A DNA stretch of 64,000 nt, taken from NCBI GenBank assembly GCA_002529455.1, contig NYMS01000019.1, forward strand, positions 1-64,000, written 5' to 3'. The translations under genes and the position numbers were made by a program. The notes under the pieces were generated by a model. The model ran no database searches and was not told where the DNA came from. It saw only the letters and a list, made by a program, of their open reading frames with translations. The stretch is from Glycomyces fuscus (GTDB taxonomy: Bacteria > Actinomycetota > Actinomycetes > Streptosporangiales > Streptosporangiaceae). Positions 17,113-28,014 of the stretch are shown here, in pieces; within the stretch, counting starts at the first letter, position 1; each line of letters opens with the position of its first letter.

Positions 17113-18224
17113 TCGATTTCCGCTACCACCTGGTGTCCATCGTCGCGGTGTTCCTCGCGCTCACCGTGGGGCTCGTCCTGGGAACCACCATGCTCCAGGA
17201 CCCGCTGCTCAACACGCTCCAGTCCGAGACCGCCGACCTGCGCAGCCAGAGCGAGGACCTGCGCGTCGAGCGCGACACCGCCGACCAGGTCAACGCCGGG
17301 GCCGACCGGATGGCCGAGGCCGTGTCCGACGACACGCTCGCCGGTCTGCTCACCGGCCTGGGCGTGGTGGTGGTGACCGCGCCCGGCGCCGACGCGGAGA
17401 CGGCCGACGCCCTGGCCGGGCGCGTGGAGCAGGCGGGCGGCGAGGTCGTCGGCCGGGTCCAGATCACCGACGCGTTCCTGGAGGGCGGCAACGCCACGTT
17501 CGTCGACGAGCTGGCCCTGCAGATCGCCCAGGACCCCCAGGACCTCTCCGGCAGCCCCCACGAGAAGGCGGGCGCCGAGATCGGCCGCGCCCTGGCCGCC
17601 GCCGCGGAGGAGGACTCCTCCGCGGGCGGGGAGTCCGGTGACGGGGAGGCCTCCCCGACGCCGGACCCGTCCGCGCGGGCGGAGGAGGACGGCGGCCACA
17701 ACCCGTCGGCCGTCCTGGAGGCCTTCACCGAGGGCGGGCTGATCACGGTCGAGGGGGACCCCGCCGAGTCCTCCGACGCCGTGGTCCTCGTCGCGCCCTC
17801 GGGCGGCGCCTCGCCCGAGGGCCAGGACCCGCAGGCGGCCAACGCGGTGCTGAACACGATCACCACGGCCCTGCACCAGGAGGTCGGCGCCACAGTCGTG
17901 GCCGGTGACGGGCCCTCCGCGCGGGGCGACGGGATGCTCGCCCAGGCGCGCGCCGCGGAGGCGGCCTTCTCCACCGTGGACGTGGCCAGCCGACCCATGG
18001 GCGAGGTCATCACGGTCCTGGCCCTGGCCGAGAACCTCGAGGAGGCCGGGGGCGCCTACGGCATCGGCGAGGGGGTCGAAGGCTTCCTCCCCGACCCGCT
18101 GCCCGAGCCGCGCGAGACCGCCGACGAGTCCTCGGACCCCTCGCAGGAGCCCACCGAGAGCGGGGACGGGAGCGGGGAGGGCGGCGCCGACGAGGTCCGC
18201 CGCACGACGCGGGACGGGGAGTGA
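17109..18224 (+). CDS. steB: SteB / MctB-family (copper transporter-type) protein
   Basis: 371 residues. One N-terminal transmembrane helix (LVSIVAVFLALTVGLVLGTT) is followed by a coiled coil and an exported domain with an acidic Gly/Ser/Glu linker, and ends in another low-complexity acidic tail. This is the MctB/DUF3186 family. The mycobacterial member is linked to copper, the corynebacterial one (SteB) to septal hydrolase control. It starts within the steA stop (GTGA overlap), so the two are translated together, which favours the SteB reading. Confidence 0.88.
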   Translation: MIDFRYHLVSIVAVFLALTVGLVLGTTMLQDPLLNTLQSETADLRSQSEDLRVERDTADQVNAGADRMAEAVSDDTLAGLLTGLGVVVVTAPGADAETADALAGRVEQAGGEVVGRVQITDAFLEGGNATFVDELALQIAQDPQDLSGSPHEKAGAEIGRALAAAAEEDSSAGGESGDGEASPTPDPSARAEEDGGHNPSAVLEAFTEGGLITVEGDPAESSDAVVLVAPSGGASPEGQDPQAANAVLNTITTALHQEVGATVVAGDGPSARGDGMLAQARAAEAAFSTVDVASRPMGEVITVLALAENLEEAGGAYGIGEGVEGFLPDPLPEPRETADESSDPSQEPTESGDGSGEGGADEVRRTTRDGE

Positions 18225-19210
18225 CACCGGTGACAGCCCCCTTCCCCCACCCGGGCTCCGGGTCCGCCCCCGCGCACTTCCTGGCCCAGGGCCTGACCGG
18301 TGCCCTGCTGGGGGCCGCCGCGGCCTCCACCGCCTACTCCCTGTTCACCCGGGAGCGCCCCGCCCGGCTCCGCCTCTGCCGGCCCAGCGCCGTCCGGTCA
18401 GGAGGCGGCCGCGCCGCCGGACCCGGCACACCGCGCACACCCGGCGCGCCGGGCGCGTCCGGCGTACCTGAAACGCCCGACACATCCGGTGCACCGGACG
18501 TCTGGCTGCGCACCAACTTCCGCGGCCGCCGCGTCACCCTCCGGCAGGGCCCCGCGCTGGCCTGCGGCGTGTGCGCGGCCATCCTGCTCGTGCCCGGTCC
18601 CGGCCCGCGCGTGCGCGCCGCCTCCGCGCTGGCCGCGGCGGGAGCCGCCGCCTTCGGGGTCTACGACGACCTGGCGGGCTCGTCCCGGGCCCGTGGCCTG
18701 CGCGGTCACCTGAGCGCCCTGGCCCGCGGCCGGGTCACCACCGGCATGGTCAAGATGGCGGGCATCGGGGCCACCGGCCTCGCCGCCGCCCGCCTGCTGC
18801 GCCGCTCCCCCCTGGACACCGTGCTGGACGGGGCGCTCATCGCCGCCAGCGCCAACCTGCTCAACCTGTTCGACCTGCGTCCCGGACGCGCGGCCAAGGT
18901 CGCGCTGATCGCCGCCGCCCCCGCCCTGGCCTCACCGGCCGCGCCGCTGCTGGGCCCCGTCGTGGGCGCCTCCGCCGCGCTGCTGCCCGACGAGCTCGCC
19001 GAGCGCTCCATGCTCGGCGACGCCGGGGCCAACGCCCTGGGAGCCGCCCTGGGCGCGGCCGCCGCGGCCCGGGCGCCCCGCCCGCTGCGCGCCGCGCTGC
19101 TCGCGGGAGTCGCCGCCCTGACCCTGGCCAGCGAGCGCGTCAGCTTCTCCCGCGTCATCGACCGCGTACCGGCCCTGCGCCGCCTCGACCGCTGGGGCAG
19201 GCACGAGTGA
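18221..19210 (+). CDS. MraY/WecA-like (polyprenyl-phosphate sugar-phosphate transferase family) membrane protein
   Basis: 329 residues with many hydrophobic segments. Family marks are visible in order: FGVYDDLAGS, NLLNLFDLRPGRA (the NxxNxxD loop) and MLGDAGANALGA (the GDxG motif). These are the Asp-bearing cytoplasmic loops of MraY/WecA transferases, which load a sugar-1-phosphate onto undecaprenyl phosphate. The protein is slightly short and has a low-complexity Pro/Gly-rich loop near residues 50-95. It sits between steB and a MurJ-like flippase, overlapping steB by 4 bp. The true donor substrate is unknown. Confidence 0.78.
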   Translation: MTPVTAPFPHPGSGSAPAHFLAQGLTGALLGAAAASTAYSLFTRERPARLRLCRPSAVRSGGGRAAGPGTPRTPGAPGASGVPETPDTSGAPDVWLRTNFRGRRVTLRQGPALACGVCAAILLVPGPGPRVRAASALAAAGAAAFGVYDDLAGSSRARGLRGHLSALARGRVTTGMVKMAGIGATGLAAARLLRRSPLDTVLDGALIAASANLLNLFDLRPGRAAKVALIAAAPALASPAAPLLGPVVGASAALLPDELAERSMLGDAGANALGAALGAAAAARAPRPLRAALLAGVAALTLASERVSFSRVIDRVPALRRLDRWGRHE

Positions 19211-19220
19211 GACGGCCACG

Positions 19221-20843
19221 GTGTCCCGTACCATCCAGGGGGTGACGCGCGGAGTAGGCACGGCGGCGGCGCTCATCGCGGTGGTCACCGTGGGGGCCAG
19301 GCTGGCGGGGTTCGGACGCACCGTGGTCTTCTCCCAGACCGTCGGCGACACCTGTCTGGGCACCGCCTACGTCACCGCCAACCAGTTGCCCGCCGTCCTG
19401 TTCGAGATCGCCATCGGCGGGGCGCTGACCGCGGTGGTCGTCCCCGTCCTGGCCGCGGCCGCCCAGCGCGGCGACCACGAACAGGTACGCCACACCGCCT
19501 CGGCGCTCATCACCTGGGTGCTGCTGCTGGCCGTGCCCCTGTCCGCGCTGCTCGCCCTGCTCTCGGTGCCGGCGATGTCGCTCATGCTGGGCGCGGGCGC
19601 CGGATGCGACCGGGGCGCACTGCTCGGACTCGCCGCCCGCATGCTCGTGGTCTTCTCCCCCCAGATCGTCCTCTACGGCCTGGCCTCGGTGCTCTACGGC
19701 GTCCTGCAGTCCCACCGCCGCTTCCTGGCCCCGGCCCTGGCCCCGCTGGTGTCCAGCCTCGTGGTCATCGCCGCCTACCTGGCCTTCGTCCCCCTGGGAG
19801 CCGACCACCGCCAGGACGTGACGGGCCTGCCCCTCGCGGCCGAGCTCGCCCTGTCCCTGGGCACCACCGCCGGGGCGGCCGCGCTCTTCCTCACGGTCCT
19901 GGGCCCCGCACGGCGGCTGCGGGTGCGGCCCCGGCCGCGCCTGACCTTCCCGCCCGGGGTGGGCGGGCGCGTGCGCTCCCTGGCGCTGGCCTCCCTGCTG
20001 CCGCTGGCGGCCATGCAGCTGTGCCTGCTGCTGTCGGTGGCCCTGGCCAACCGGGGCGGCGGCGCGGGCGCGGCCGTGCTCCACACCTACGCCTGGGCCC
20101 TGTTCACCCTGCCCTACGGGGTGATCGCGGTGCCCATCGCCACCAGCGCGTTCACCGCCCTGGCGGTCGCGCACGCCGAACACGACCGGCGGGGGTTCGC
20201 CTCCCTGGTGGCGGGCAGCGCCCGTGCCTGCGTGGTGGTCACCGCGGGGGTGGGCACCGCCCTGGCCGCCGCCGCGGCCCCGGTGGCCCTGGTCTTCGCC
20301 CAGCACGACCCGCCGACCCTGGAGCGCGCGCTGCTCGCCTACGCCCCCGGGGTGGTGGGCTTCGGTCTGGTCGCCCTGCTCAGCCGGGCCCTGTACGCCT
20401 CGCATCACGACCGCCTGGCCGCCACCGCCCAGGTGGTGGGGTGGCTGGTGGTGATGTTGTGTGCTGTGTTGTTGGTGTGGATGTTGCCGCAGGGCTGGGC
20501 CATCGCCGGACTGGGCGCGGCCAGCACGGCCGGCCTGAGCCTGGCCGCGGCCCTGCTGTGCGCGGCGGTGGCGCGCACGCACGGGCGCGGGGCCCTGGCG
20601 GGTGTGGCGCGCTCGGTACTGGCCGCGGCGCTGGGCGGTGTGGTCGGGTGGAGCGCGGGGCGCGCGGTGGCCGCGTCGCTGCCCGCGGACGGTGTGTGGC
20701 AGACGGTGGCGGCGGCCGCGGTGTCGGCGACGGCGGCGCTGGCCGCCTACGCGGCCGTCGCGGCGGTGGTGGACCGCCCCGCGGTGCGCGCCCTCGCCGA
20801 CCGGGTCGGGACCGTACTCGAACGCAGGAGGGAGAGGCGTTGA
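19221..20843 (+). CDS. MurJ/MviN-like lipid-linked oligosaccharide flippase
   Basis: 540 residues with about 14 transmembrane helices. It starts with GVGTAAALIAVVTVGARLAGFGR and carries YVTANQLPAVLFEIAIGGALT, the MviN N-terminal pattern; PQIVLYGLASVLYGVLQSHRRF and HTYAWALFTLPYGVIAVPI also fit. MOP-superfamily MurJ proteins flip lipid II or related lipid-linked glycans. It is probably a second MurJ paralogue dedicated to this cluster rather than the essential MurJ, but that cannot be decided from this window. The GTG at 19242 is an alternative start. Confidence 0.83.
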   Translation: MSRTIQGVTRGVGTAAALIAVVTVGARLAGFGRTVVFSQTVGDTCLGTAYVTANQLPAVLFEIAIGGALTAVVVPVLAAAAQRGDHEQVRHTASALITWVLLLAVPLSALLALLSVPAMSLMLGAGAGCDRGALLGLAARMLVVFSPQIVLYGLASVLYGVLQSHRRFLAPALAPLVSSLVVIAAYLAFVPLGADHRQDVTGLPLAAELALSLGTTAGAAALFLTVLGPARRLRVRPRPRLTFPPGVGGRVRSLALASLLPLAAMQLCLLLSVALANRGGGAGAAVLHTYAWALFTLPYGVIAVPIATSAFTALAVAHAEHDRRGFASLVAGSARACVVVTAGVGTALAAAAAPVALVFAQHDPPTLERALLAYAPGVVGFGLVALLSRALYASHHDRLAATAQVVGWLVVMLCAVLLVWMLPQGWAIAGLGAASTAGLSLAAALLCAAVARTHGRGALAGVARSVLAAALGGVVGWSAGRAVAASLPADGVWQTVAAAAVSATAALAAYAAVAAVVDRPAVRALADRVGTVLERRRERR

Positions 20844-21922
20844 ACGCCAGGATCGCGCTGGTCATCGGTACCAGCAGTGGAGGGGTGGGCCGCCACGTGC
20901 GCTCGCTGGGCGCGGGCCTGCTCGCGCGCGGCCACCGGGTCGCGGTGTTGGGCCCGGCCTCCGCCGAGCGCGAGTTCGGCTTCACCTCGGAGGGCATGCG
21001 CTTCTCCCCGGTCCGCATCGGCGCGGCGCCCTCCGCGGGCGACCCCGGTGCCGTGCTGCGGCTGCGCGCCCTGATCCGGGGCGCGGACGTGGTCCACGCG
21101 CACGGGATGCGGGCCGGGGCCCTGTGCGCGCTGGCCGGTGCCTCGCCGCTGGTGGTGACCGCGCACAACGCGCCGCCGCTGGTGCGGGGGGCGCTGTCGG
21201 CGGCCTACCCCGTGCTGGAGCGGGTCGTGGCGCACCGCGCGGACGTGGTGCTGGGGGTGTCGGGAGACCTGGTGCGCAGGCTGCGCGCGCTCGGGGCGCG
21301 CGACGCGCGGCTGGCGGTGGTGGCCGCTCCCGACACCGGTGCGCCGGTGAACGGGCGCGAGGCCACCCGGGCCGACCTGGCGGTGCGGCCGGATCGGCCG
21401 CTGCTGCTGACCGTCGCCCGCCTGGCCGAGCAGAAGGGGCTGGACATGCTCCTGGCGGCCGCGCCGGCCATCGCCGACCGCCGGCCCGAGCCGGTGGTGG
21501 CGATCGCGGGGGACGGTCCCCTGTGGGGGGAGCTGCACGACACGGCCGCGGAGATGCGCGCGGACGTGCGCATGCTGGGGCACCGCGCGGACGTGGCCGA
21601 CCTGCTGGCGGCGGCGGACGTGTTCTGCCTGACCAGCCAGTGGGAGGGGCCCTCGCTGGTGATCATGGAGGCGCTGCGCGCGGGGCTGCCGGTGGTCTCC
21701 ACCCGGGTCGGCGGCATCCCCGACCTGTACTCGGGGACGGTGCTGATGGTGCCGCCGGGGGATCCGGCGGCGTTCGCCGCCGCCGTGGGCCGGGTGCTGG
21801 ACGACGCGGCGCTGGCCGAGGACCTGCGGGCGCGCTCGCGCGAGGCGGCCAAGGCGCTGCCGACGGAGGAGGACGCGGTGGAGGCCGCCGAGGGCGTGTA
21901 CAAGGCGGTGCTGCGGCGGTGA
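20840..21922 (+). CDS. Glycosyltransferase, family 4 (GT-B fold)
   Basis: 360 residues starting at a TTG inside the stop of the flippase gene (TTGA overlap, AGGAGGGAGAGG upstream). N-terminal GTSSGGVGRHVRSLGAGLLARGH, middle LLTVARLAEQKGLDMLL and C-terminal SQWEGPSLVIMEALRAGLPVV with GGIPDLY (the EX7E region) are typical of retaining GT4 enzymes. With the transferase and flippase upstream, it probably elongates the lipid-linked sugar in the cytoplasm. Sugar donor and product are unknown. Confidence 0.88.
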   Translation: MNARIALVIGTSSGGVGRHVRSLGAGLLARGHRVAVLGPASAEREFGFTSEGMRFSPVRIGAAPSAGDPGAVLRLRALIRGADVVHAHGMRAGALCALAGASPLVVTAHNAPPLVRGALSAAYPVLERVVAHRADVVLGVSGDLVRRLRALGARDARLAVVAAPDTGAPVNGREATRADLAVRPDRPLLLTVARLAEQKGLDMLLAAAPAIADRRPEPVVAIAGDGPLWGELHDTAAEMRADVRMLGHRADVADLLAAADVFCLTSQWEGPSLVIMEALRAGLPVVSTRVGGIPDLYSGTVLMVPPGDPAAFAAAVGRVLDDAALAEDLRARSREAAKALPTEEDAVEAAEGVYKAVLRR

Positions 21923-22099
21923 GGCGCGGTGCCCGGGACTCCGGCGGGACGGTGGCCCGCCGGTGCGGTGGACCTGTCCCCGGGGTGCGCTCGATGCCAC
22001 CTCCGCCGGGACTTCACCCCGCGGGGGTGAAGATGTCATCCTGGACTACGGTCCGGGGTGTGCCGCCCACGATGGGGTACCGGTATCCTGGCCTGACAC

Positions 22100-22207
22100 G
22101 TGAGGGGAGTATCCCTGTCGCGGCGGTGTCGTCATCACGGCGGACAGAGTCGTCCTCCCGGTGCCGCCGGTTCGCAGCGCAGTGCTGTGAACGGGAGAGA
22201 CCTCCGG
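22100..22207 (+). promoter_or_regulatory. yybP-ykoY manganese riboswitch
   Basis: Conserved elements of the family appear in order: GAGGGGAGTATCC at the 5' side (GGGGAGTA loop), GTGTCGTCATCACGGC in the middle, the C-rich hairpin TCCCGGTGCCGCCGG, and the closing GGGAGAGACCTC. It lies about 60 bases upstream of a TerC-family gene, the usual partner of this riboswitch. CCTCCGG at its 3' edge (22201-22207) is perfectly complementary to CCGGAGG at 22245-22251, which is the ribosome site of the gene. A TATCCT at 22084-22089 could be the promoter -10. Confidence 0.85.
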
Positions 22208-22244
22208 TGGTTCGACGTGCGTGCACACAGCCCGCGCGCACTGA

Positions 22245-22256
22245 CCGGAGGAGAGA
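22245..22256 (+). promoter_or_regulatory. Ribosome-binding site of terC gene, complementary to the riboswitch edge
   Basis: CCGGAGGAG lies 9-10 bases before the GTG at 22263. Its first seven bases can pair with 22201-22207, which would otherwise form part of the riboswitch P1 helix (GAGG 22102-22105 with CCTC 22201-22204). Free pairing would hide the ribosome site when the aptamer is unliganded. The mechanism is inferred from the sequence complementarity. Confidence 0.65.
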
Positions 22257-22262
22257 CCGTCT

Positions 22263-23285
22263 GTGAACGTTCCCTTGTGGGTGTGGGCCGCCACCATCGG
22301 CGCCATGATCGCCATCCTGGTGGTCGACCTCATCATCGTCGACCATCCCTGGAGCAAGACGAAGGGGCCCCAGGAGTTCGGCATGAAGCAGGCCGCCTGG
22401 TGGGCGGCCTTCTACATCGGCATCGCGATCCTGTTCGGGTTCGGTGTCTGGTACTTCGGCGGAGGCGCCGCCGGAGCCGAGTACTTCGCCGGGTTCGTCA
22501 CCGAGAAGAGCCTGAGCATCGACAACCTCTTCGTGTTCTACCTTCTGATGGGCTCCTTCGCGGTGCCCAAGAAGTACCAGCACGAGGTCCTGCTCGTCGG
22601 CATCGTCATCGCGCTGGTCATGCGCGGCATCTTCATCGTCCTGGGCGCCCAGGTGATCAACGCCTGGAGCGAGGTCTTCTACCTCTTCGGCGCCTTCCTC
22701 ATCTACACCGGCTACAAGATCGTCCGCGACCACATGAAGGGCGACGAGGAGGACAAGGACTTCACCCAGACCCCGGTGGTCCGCCTGCTCAAGCGCTTCT
22801 GGCCGGTGACCGACGACTACCACGGCGCCAGCCTCACCGTGAAGCTCGACGGCAGGCGCCACATCACGCCGATGCTGCTGGTCATCGTGGCGATCGGCAT
22901 GATCGACCTGGTCTTCGCCGTCGACTCCATCCCGGCGATCTTCGGACTGACCCAGGACGCCTACATCGTCTTCACCGCCAACGCCTTCGCCCTGCTGGGC
23001 CTGCGCCAGCTGTACTTCCTGCTGGCCGGTCTGATGGACCGCCTGGCCTACATCAGCTGGGGCCTGTCGGCCATCATGGTCTTCATCGGCGTGAAGATGA
23101 TCCTGCACGCCCTGCACGAGAACGGCGTGCACGTGCCCGAGGTCGGCATCGGCCTCTCCCTGACCGTCATCATCGGCATCATGGCGATCACCATCATCGG
23201 CAGCCTGGTCAAGTCCCGGGCCGACGAGCGCAGGAACCCCGAGCTGAAGGTCGAGCGGGACCCCTCGGTCGACCGCCGCTCCTGA
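22263..23285 (+). CDS. TerC-family integral membrane protein (putative Mn2+ exporter)
   Basis: 340 residues with about nine transmembrane helices. Family marks are GFVTEKSLSIDNLFVFYLL near residue 80 and MIDLVFAVDSIPAIFGLT near 220, whose acidic residues are thought to bind metal. TerC/Alx proteins are associated with manganese export and metal loading at the membrane, and with tellurite resistance in older literature. The manganese riboswitch upstream supports the Mn role. The GTG at 22263 follows GGAGGAGAG. Confidence 0.9.
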   Translation: MNVPLWVWAATIGAMIAILVVDLIIVDHPWSKTKGPQEFGMKQAAWWAAFYIGIAILFGFGVWYFGGGAAGAEYFAGFVTEKSLSIDNLFVFYLLMGSFAVPKKYQHEVLLVGIVIALVMRGIFIVLGAQVINAWSEVFYLFGAFLIYTGYKIVRDHMKGDEEDKDFTQTPVVRLLKRFWPVTDDYHGASLTVKLDGRRHITPMLLVIVAIGMIDLVFAVDSIPAIFGLTQDAYIVFTANAFALLGLRQLYFLLAGLMDRLAYISWGLSAIMVFIGVKMILHALHENGVHVPEVGIGLSLTVIIGIMAITIIGSLVKSRADERRNPELKVERDPSVDRRS

Positions 23286-23334
23286 GCGGGCCGCGGGAGC
23301 GGACCCCGCGGGACATTCCGCGAAACGGCGGTGT

Positions 23335-23350
23335 TCGAACAGCTGTTCGT
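23335..23350. promoter_or_regulatory. LexA (SOS) box upstream of uvrA
   Basis: TCGAAC-AGCT-GTTCGT matches the actinobacterial LexA consensus TCGAAC-N4-GTTCGA at all but the last base. It is directly followed by TATAGT at 23352-23357, a good -10 element. LexA bound here would cover the promoter. uvrA, an SOS gene in many bacteria, begins 250 bases downstream. Confidence 0.85.
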
Positions 23351-23351
23351 C

Positions 23352-23357
23352 TATAGT
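23352..23357 (+). promoter_or_regulatory. Likely -10 element (TATAGT) of uvrA promoter
   Basis: TATAGT lies two bases after the LexA box in an otherwise GC-rich gap. The -35 region is poor. Transcription would begin near 23364, at the base of the following hairpin. Confidence 0.55.
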
Positions 23358-23360
23358 GGT

Positions 23361-23390
23361 GGCACCCCGGCGCTCCGGCGCCGGGGTGCC
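23361..23390 (+). terminator. 13-bp perfect hairpin between terC and uvrA
   Basis: GGCACCCCGGCGC (23361-23373) is perfectly complementary to GCGCCGGGGTGCC (23378-23390), with a TCCG loop and no T-run. It may end terC transcripts. Because the -10 for uvrA lies just before it, most of the hairpin may also form the very 5' end of uvrA mRNA. The rest of the 23286-23597 gap shows no gene. Confidence 0.65.
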
Positions 23391-23597
23391 ATCTCGTTCT
23401 CCGAGGTGGAAGAAACCGTCGTCGGCGGTCGTTAGGCTGGACGGGCGGGGGCACGCGCGTCCTCCCCCCTCTCCTCAGCGGCCCGCCTCCGGGGCCCGGG
23501 CGGTTCCCGGCAGGCCCCGACCGCCGTACGCGAAGTTCCACACGGGTCAGCCGACGTCACGCGACGGGGTCCGCGTCCTGTGCGCCAGAGCCGAAGG

Positions 23598-26444
<2,847 letters not shown>

Positions 26445-26449
26445 CCTGC

Positions 26450-26492
26450 GGCCCCGCGCCCCCTCCCGGCCTCCGGGGCGGGGCGCGGGGCC
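26450..26492 (+). terminator. GC hairpin terminator after uvrA
   Basis: GGCCCCGCGCCCC (26450-26462) pairs perfectly with GGGGCGCGGGGCC (26480-26492), starting six bases after the uvrA stop. The loop is 17 bases and there is no T-tract. GC-only hairpins are common terminators in actinomycetes. Confidence 0.65.
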
Positions 26493-26520
26493 CCTGCGCG
26501 GCCACACCGGGTCGGCGGGT

Positions 26521-26549
26521 TCACGACACATGTCCCGCCTGGGTAGAGT
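26521..26549 (+). promoter_or_regulatory. Candidate promoter for RDD gene
   Basis: TTCACG at 26521-26526 and TAGAGT at 26544-26549 are spaced by 17 bases, a plausible housekeeping-sigma promoter about 100 bases before the RDD gene. By eye only. Confidence 0.45.
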
Positions 26550-26645
26550 CAGGCGTGTCCGCGTCCCGCCCCGGCGGTTGACCGCCACGCGCCCGCGCCC
26601 GGCCCCGCGCGATCCCGACGACCCGCCCTGGAGGCTGGCCCGACC

Positions 26646-27347
26646 ATGAACGTCCCTCCTCCGCCGGACCGCGGCGGGCCGACGCCTCCGGGATCCCAGC
26701 AGCCCCCGCCGTACCCGGGCCACCAGGGGCCCTCCGGCGCCCACACCGGCGCGCAGGACCCCGGGCCGGGCCCCGAGCCCGTGGAGCGGCTCTACCCGCT
26801 GGCCGCCTGGCGCTCGCGGGCGTACGCGCGCGGCATCGACCTGCTCCTGGTCGCCCTGCCCGCGCTGCTGCTGGCCCTCGTGCTCTCCCTGGCCTGGGTG
26901 GGCGTCCAGGCGGTCGGCGCCGGCGACACCGCCGGCATCGGCGAGCGGTACCCGATCTTCCTGTCGGTGACCTTCTTCCTGCTCTACACCGGCTACGAGA
27001 CCCTCGCCCTCTCCCGCTGGCAGCAGACGCTGGGCAAGCGCCGGGTCGGCCTGAGGATCGCCCCCCAGGCCGGGACCGGCAGCCTGGGCGCGCCGCCGCT
27101 CGCGGCCCTGACGGCGCGCGCCGCGCTGCTGGCCCTGCCCTTCCTGCTGTTCTTCCTGCTCTTCACCGTCGGCTGGTTCTGGTGGCTGCTGGTGGCCGTG
27201 ACGGCCCTGCTCACCGGGGGTATGGCGGCCTGGAACCGGCCCAACCGGCAGGGGCTGCACGACCGGATCGCCGGGACCGTGGTGCTCGACGTGGGTGTGG
27301 CGGGCCCGCCGCACCCGACGCCGCACCCCTTCCCGCCCCAGGGCTGA
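26646..27347 (+). CDS. RDD-family membrane protein
   Basis: 233 residues. The first ~55 are Pro/Gly/Gln-rich and probably cytoplasmic. The RDD domain follows: AYARGIDLLLVALPALLLAL with Arg and Asp in the first helix, TLGKRRVGLRI, and LHDRIAGTVVL at the end. The domain has three to four transmembrane segments. RDD proteins are poorly understood; some act as ion antiporters. GGAGGC precedes the ATG at 26646. Confidence 0.87.
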   Translation: MNVPPPPDRGGPTPPGSQQPPPYPGHQGPSGAHTGAQDPGPGPEPVERLYPLAAWRSRAYARGIDLLLVALPALLLALVLSLAWVGVQAVGAGDTAGIGERYPIFLSVTFFLLYTGYETLALSRWQQTLGKRRVGLRIAPQAGTGSLGAPPLAALTARAALLALPFLLFFLLFTVGWFWWLLVAVTALLTGGMAAWNRPNRQGLHDRIAGTVVLDVGVAGPPHPTPHPFPPQG

Positions 27348-27392
27348 GGGCCCTCGCGCACACCCCCCGAGCCCGGGCACCCCGCCGTACCT

Positions 27393-27407
27393 ACTACATT
27401 GTGTAGT
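27393..27407. promoter_or_regulatory. Palindromic operator candidate before Rieske gene
   Basis: ACTACA-TTG-TGTAGT is a perfect 6-bp inverted repeat, 33 bases before the Rieske gene start, in the only A/T-rich part of the gap. It resembles TACA/TGTA-type sites bound by BlaI/MecI/CopY-family repressors. The match to that family is suggestive only; no such repressor gene is in the window. Confidence 0.5.
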
Positions 27408-27439
27408 GATATTTCGGCGCAGGTGAGGAGCGTTTCGTC

Positions 27440-27868
27440 GTGGCCGGTAACAGGACGTGCGGATGCGGGATGAGCAGGCGCCGACTGCTCGGGACGGCGG
27501 GGGCGGCCGCGGCCGCCACGGCCGTGAGCGCCTGCGGCGCGGAGGAGCCCAGGCCCCAGGAGGTCCGCTACGGCCAGGTGGTCGGCCAGACCACCGACGT
27601 CCCCGAGGGGGCGGGAGCGGTCTTCAGCGACAGCAAGCTGGTCGTCACCCAGCCCGAGGCGGGGGAGTACCGGGCCTTCGCCGCCTCCTGCACGCACGCG
27701 GGCTGCACCGTCCAGGAGGTGGACGAGGTCATCCGGTGCCTGTGCCACGGCAGCGAGTTCGACATCTCCACCGGGGAGGCGCTGGTGGGACCGGCGCAGG
27801 AGCCGCTGGAGCCGTTCGAGGTCACCGTCGAGGGCACCGACATCATCCTCCAGGGCCCCTCCTCCTGA
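27440..27868 (+). CDS. Rieske [2Fe-2S] protein, Tat-exported lipoprotein
   Basis: 142 residues from a GTG at 27440 after GAGGAGCG. The N-terminus has a twin-arginine motif (SRRRLLGT), a hydrophobic Ala stretch and the lipobox VSAC, so it is probably folded with its cluster, exported by Tat and lipid-anchored. The Rieske ligands are CTHAGC and CLCHGSEFD (two Cys, two His). It is a small stand-alone Rieske protein, probably an electron carrier of unknown partner. No cytochrome bc1 genes are nearby. Confidence 0.9.
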   Translation: MAGNRTCGCGMSRRRLLGTAGAAAAATAVSACGAEEPRPQEVRYGQVVGQTTDVPEGAGAVFSDSKLVVTQPEAGEYRAFAASCTHAGCTVQEVDEVIRCLCHGSEFDISTGEALVGPAQEPLEPFEVTVEGTDIILQGPSS

Positions 27869-27960
27869 GGGGCCGGGGCCTGTTCCCGAACGGGGCCTCG
27901 GCCTGTGGGGGCCCGGACACGGGCCGAAGCGAGGCGGAGGCCCTGAGGGAAACGACACCA

Positions 27961-27992
27961 CGGCGCCCGGAGCGGATCCGCTCCGGGCGCCG
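27961..27992. terminator. Bidirectional 14-bp hairpin terminator
   Basis: CGGCGCCCGGAGCG (27961-27974) and CGCTCCGGGCGCCG (27979-27992) are perfectly complementary around GATC. The hairpin lies between the convergent Rieske and MscS genes, so it can end transcripts from both sides. Confidence 0.8.
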
Positions 27993-28014
27993 TCGCGTGT
28001 GGGGTTCGGGCGGC

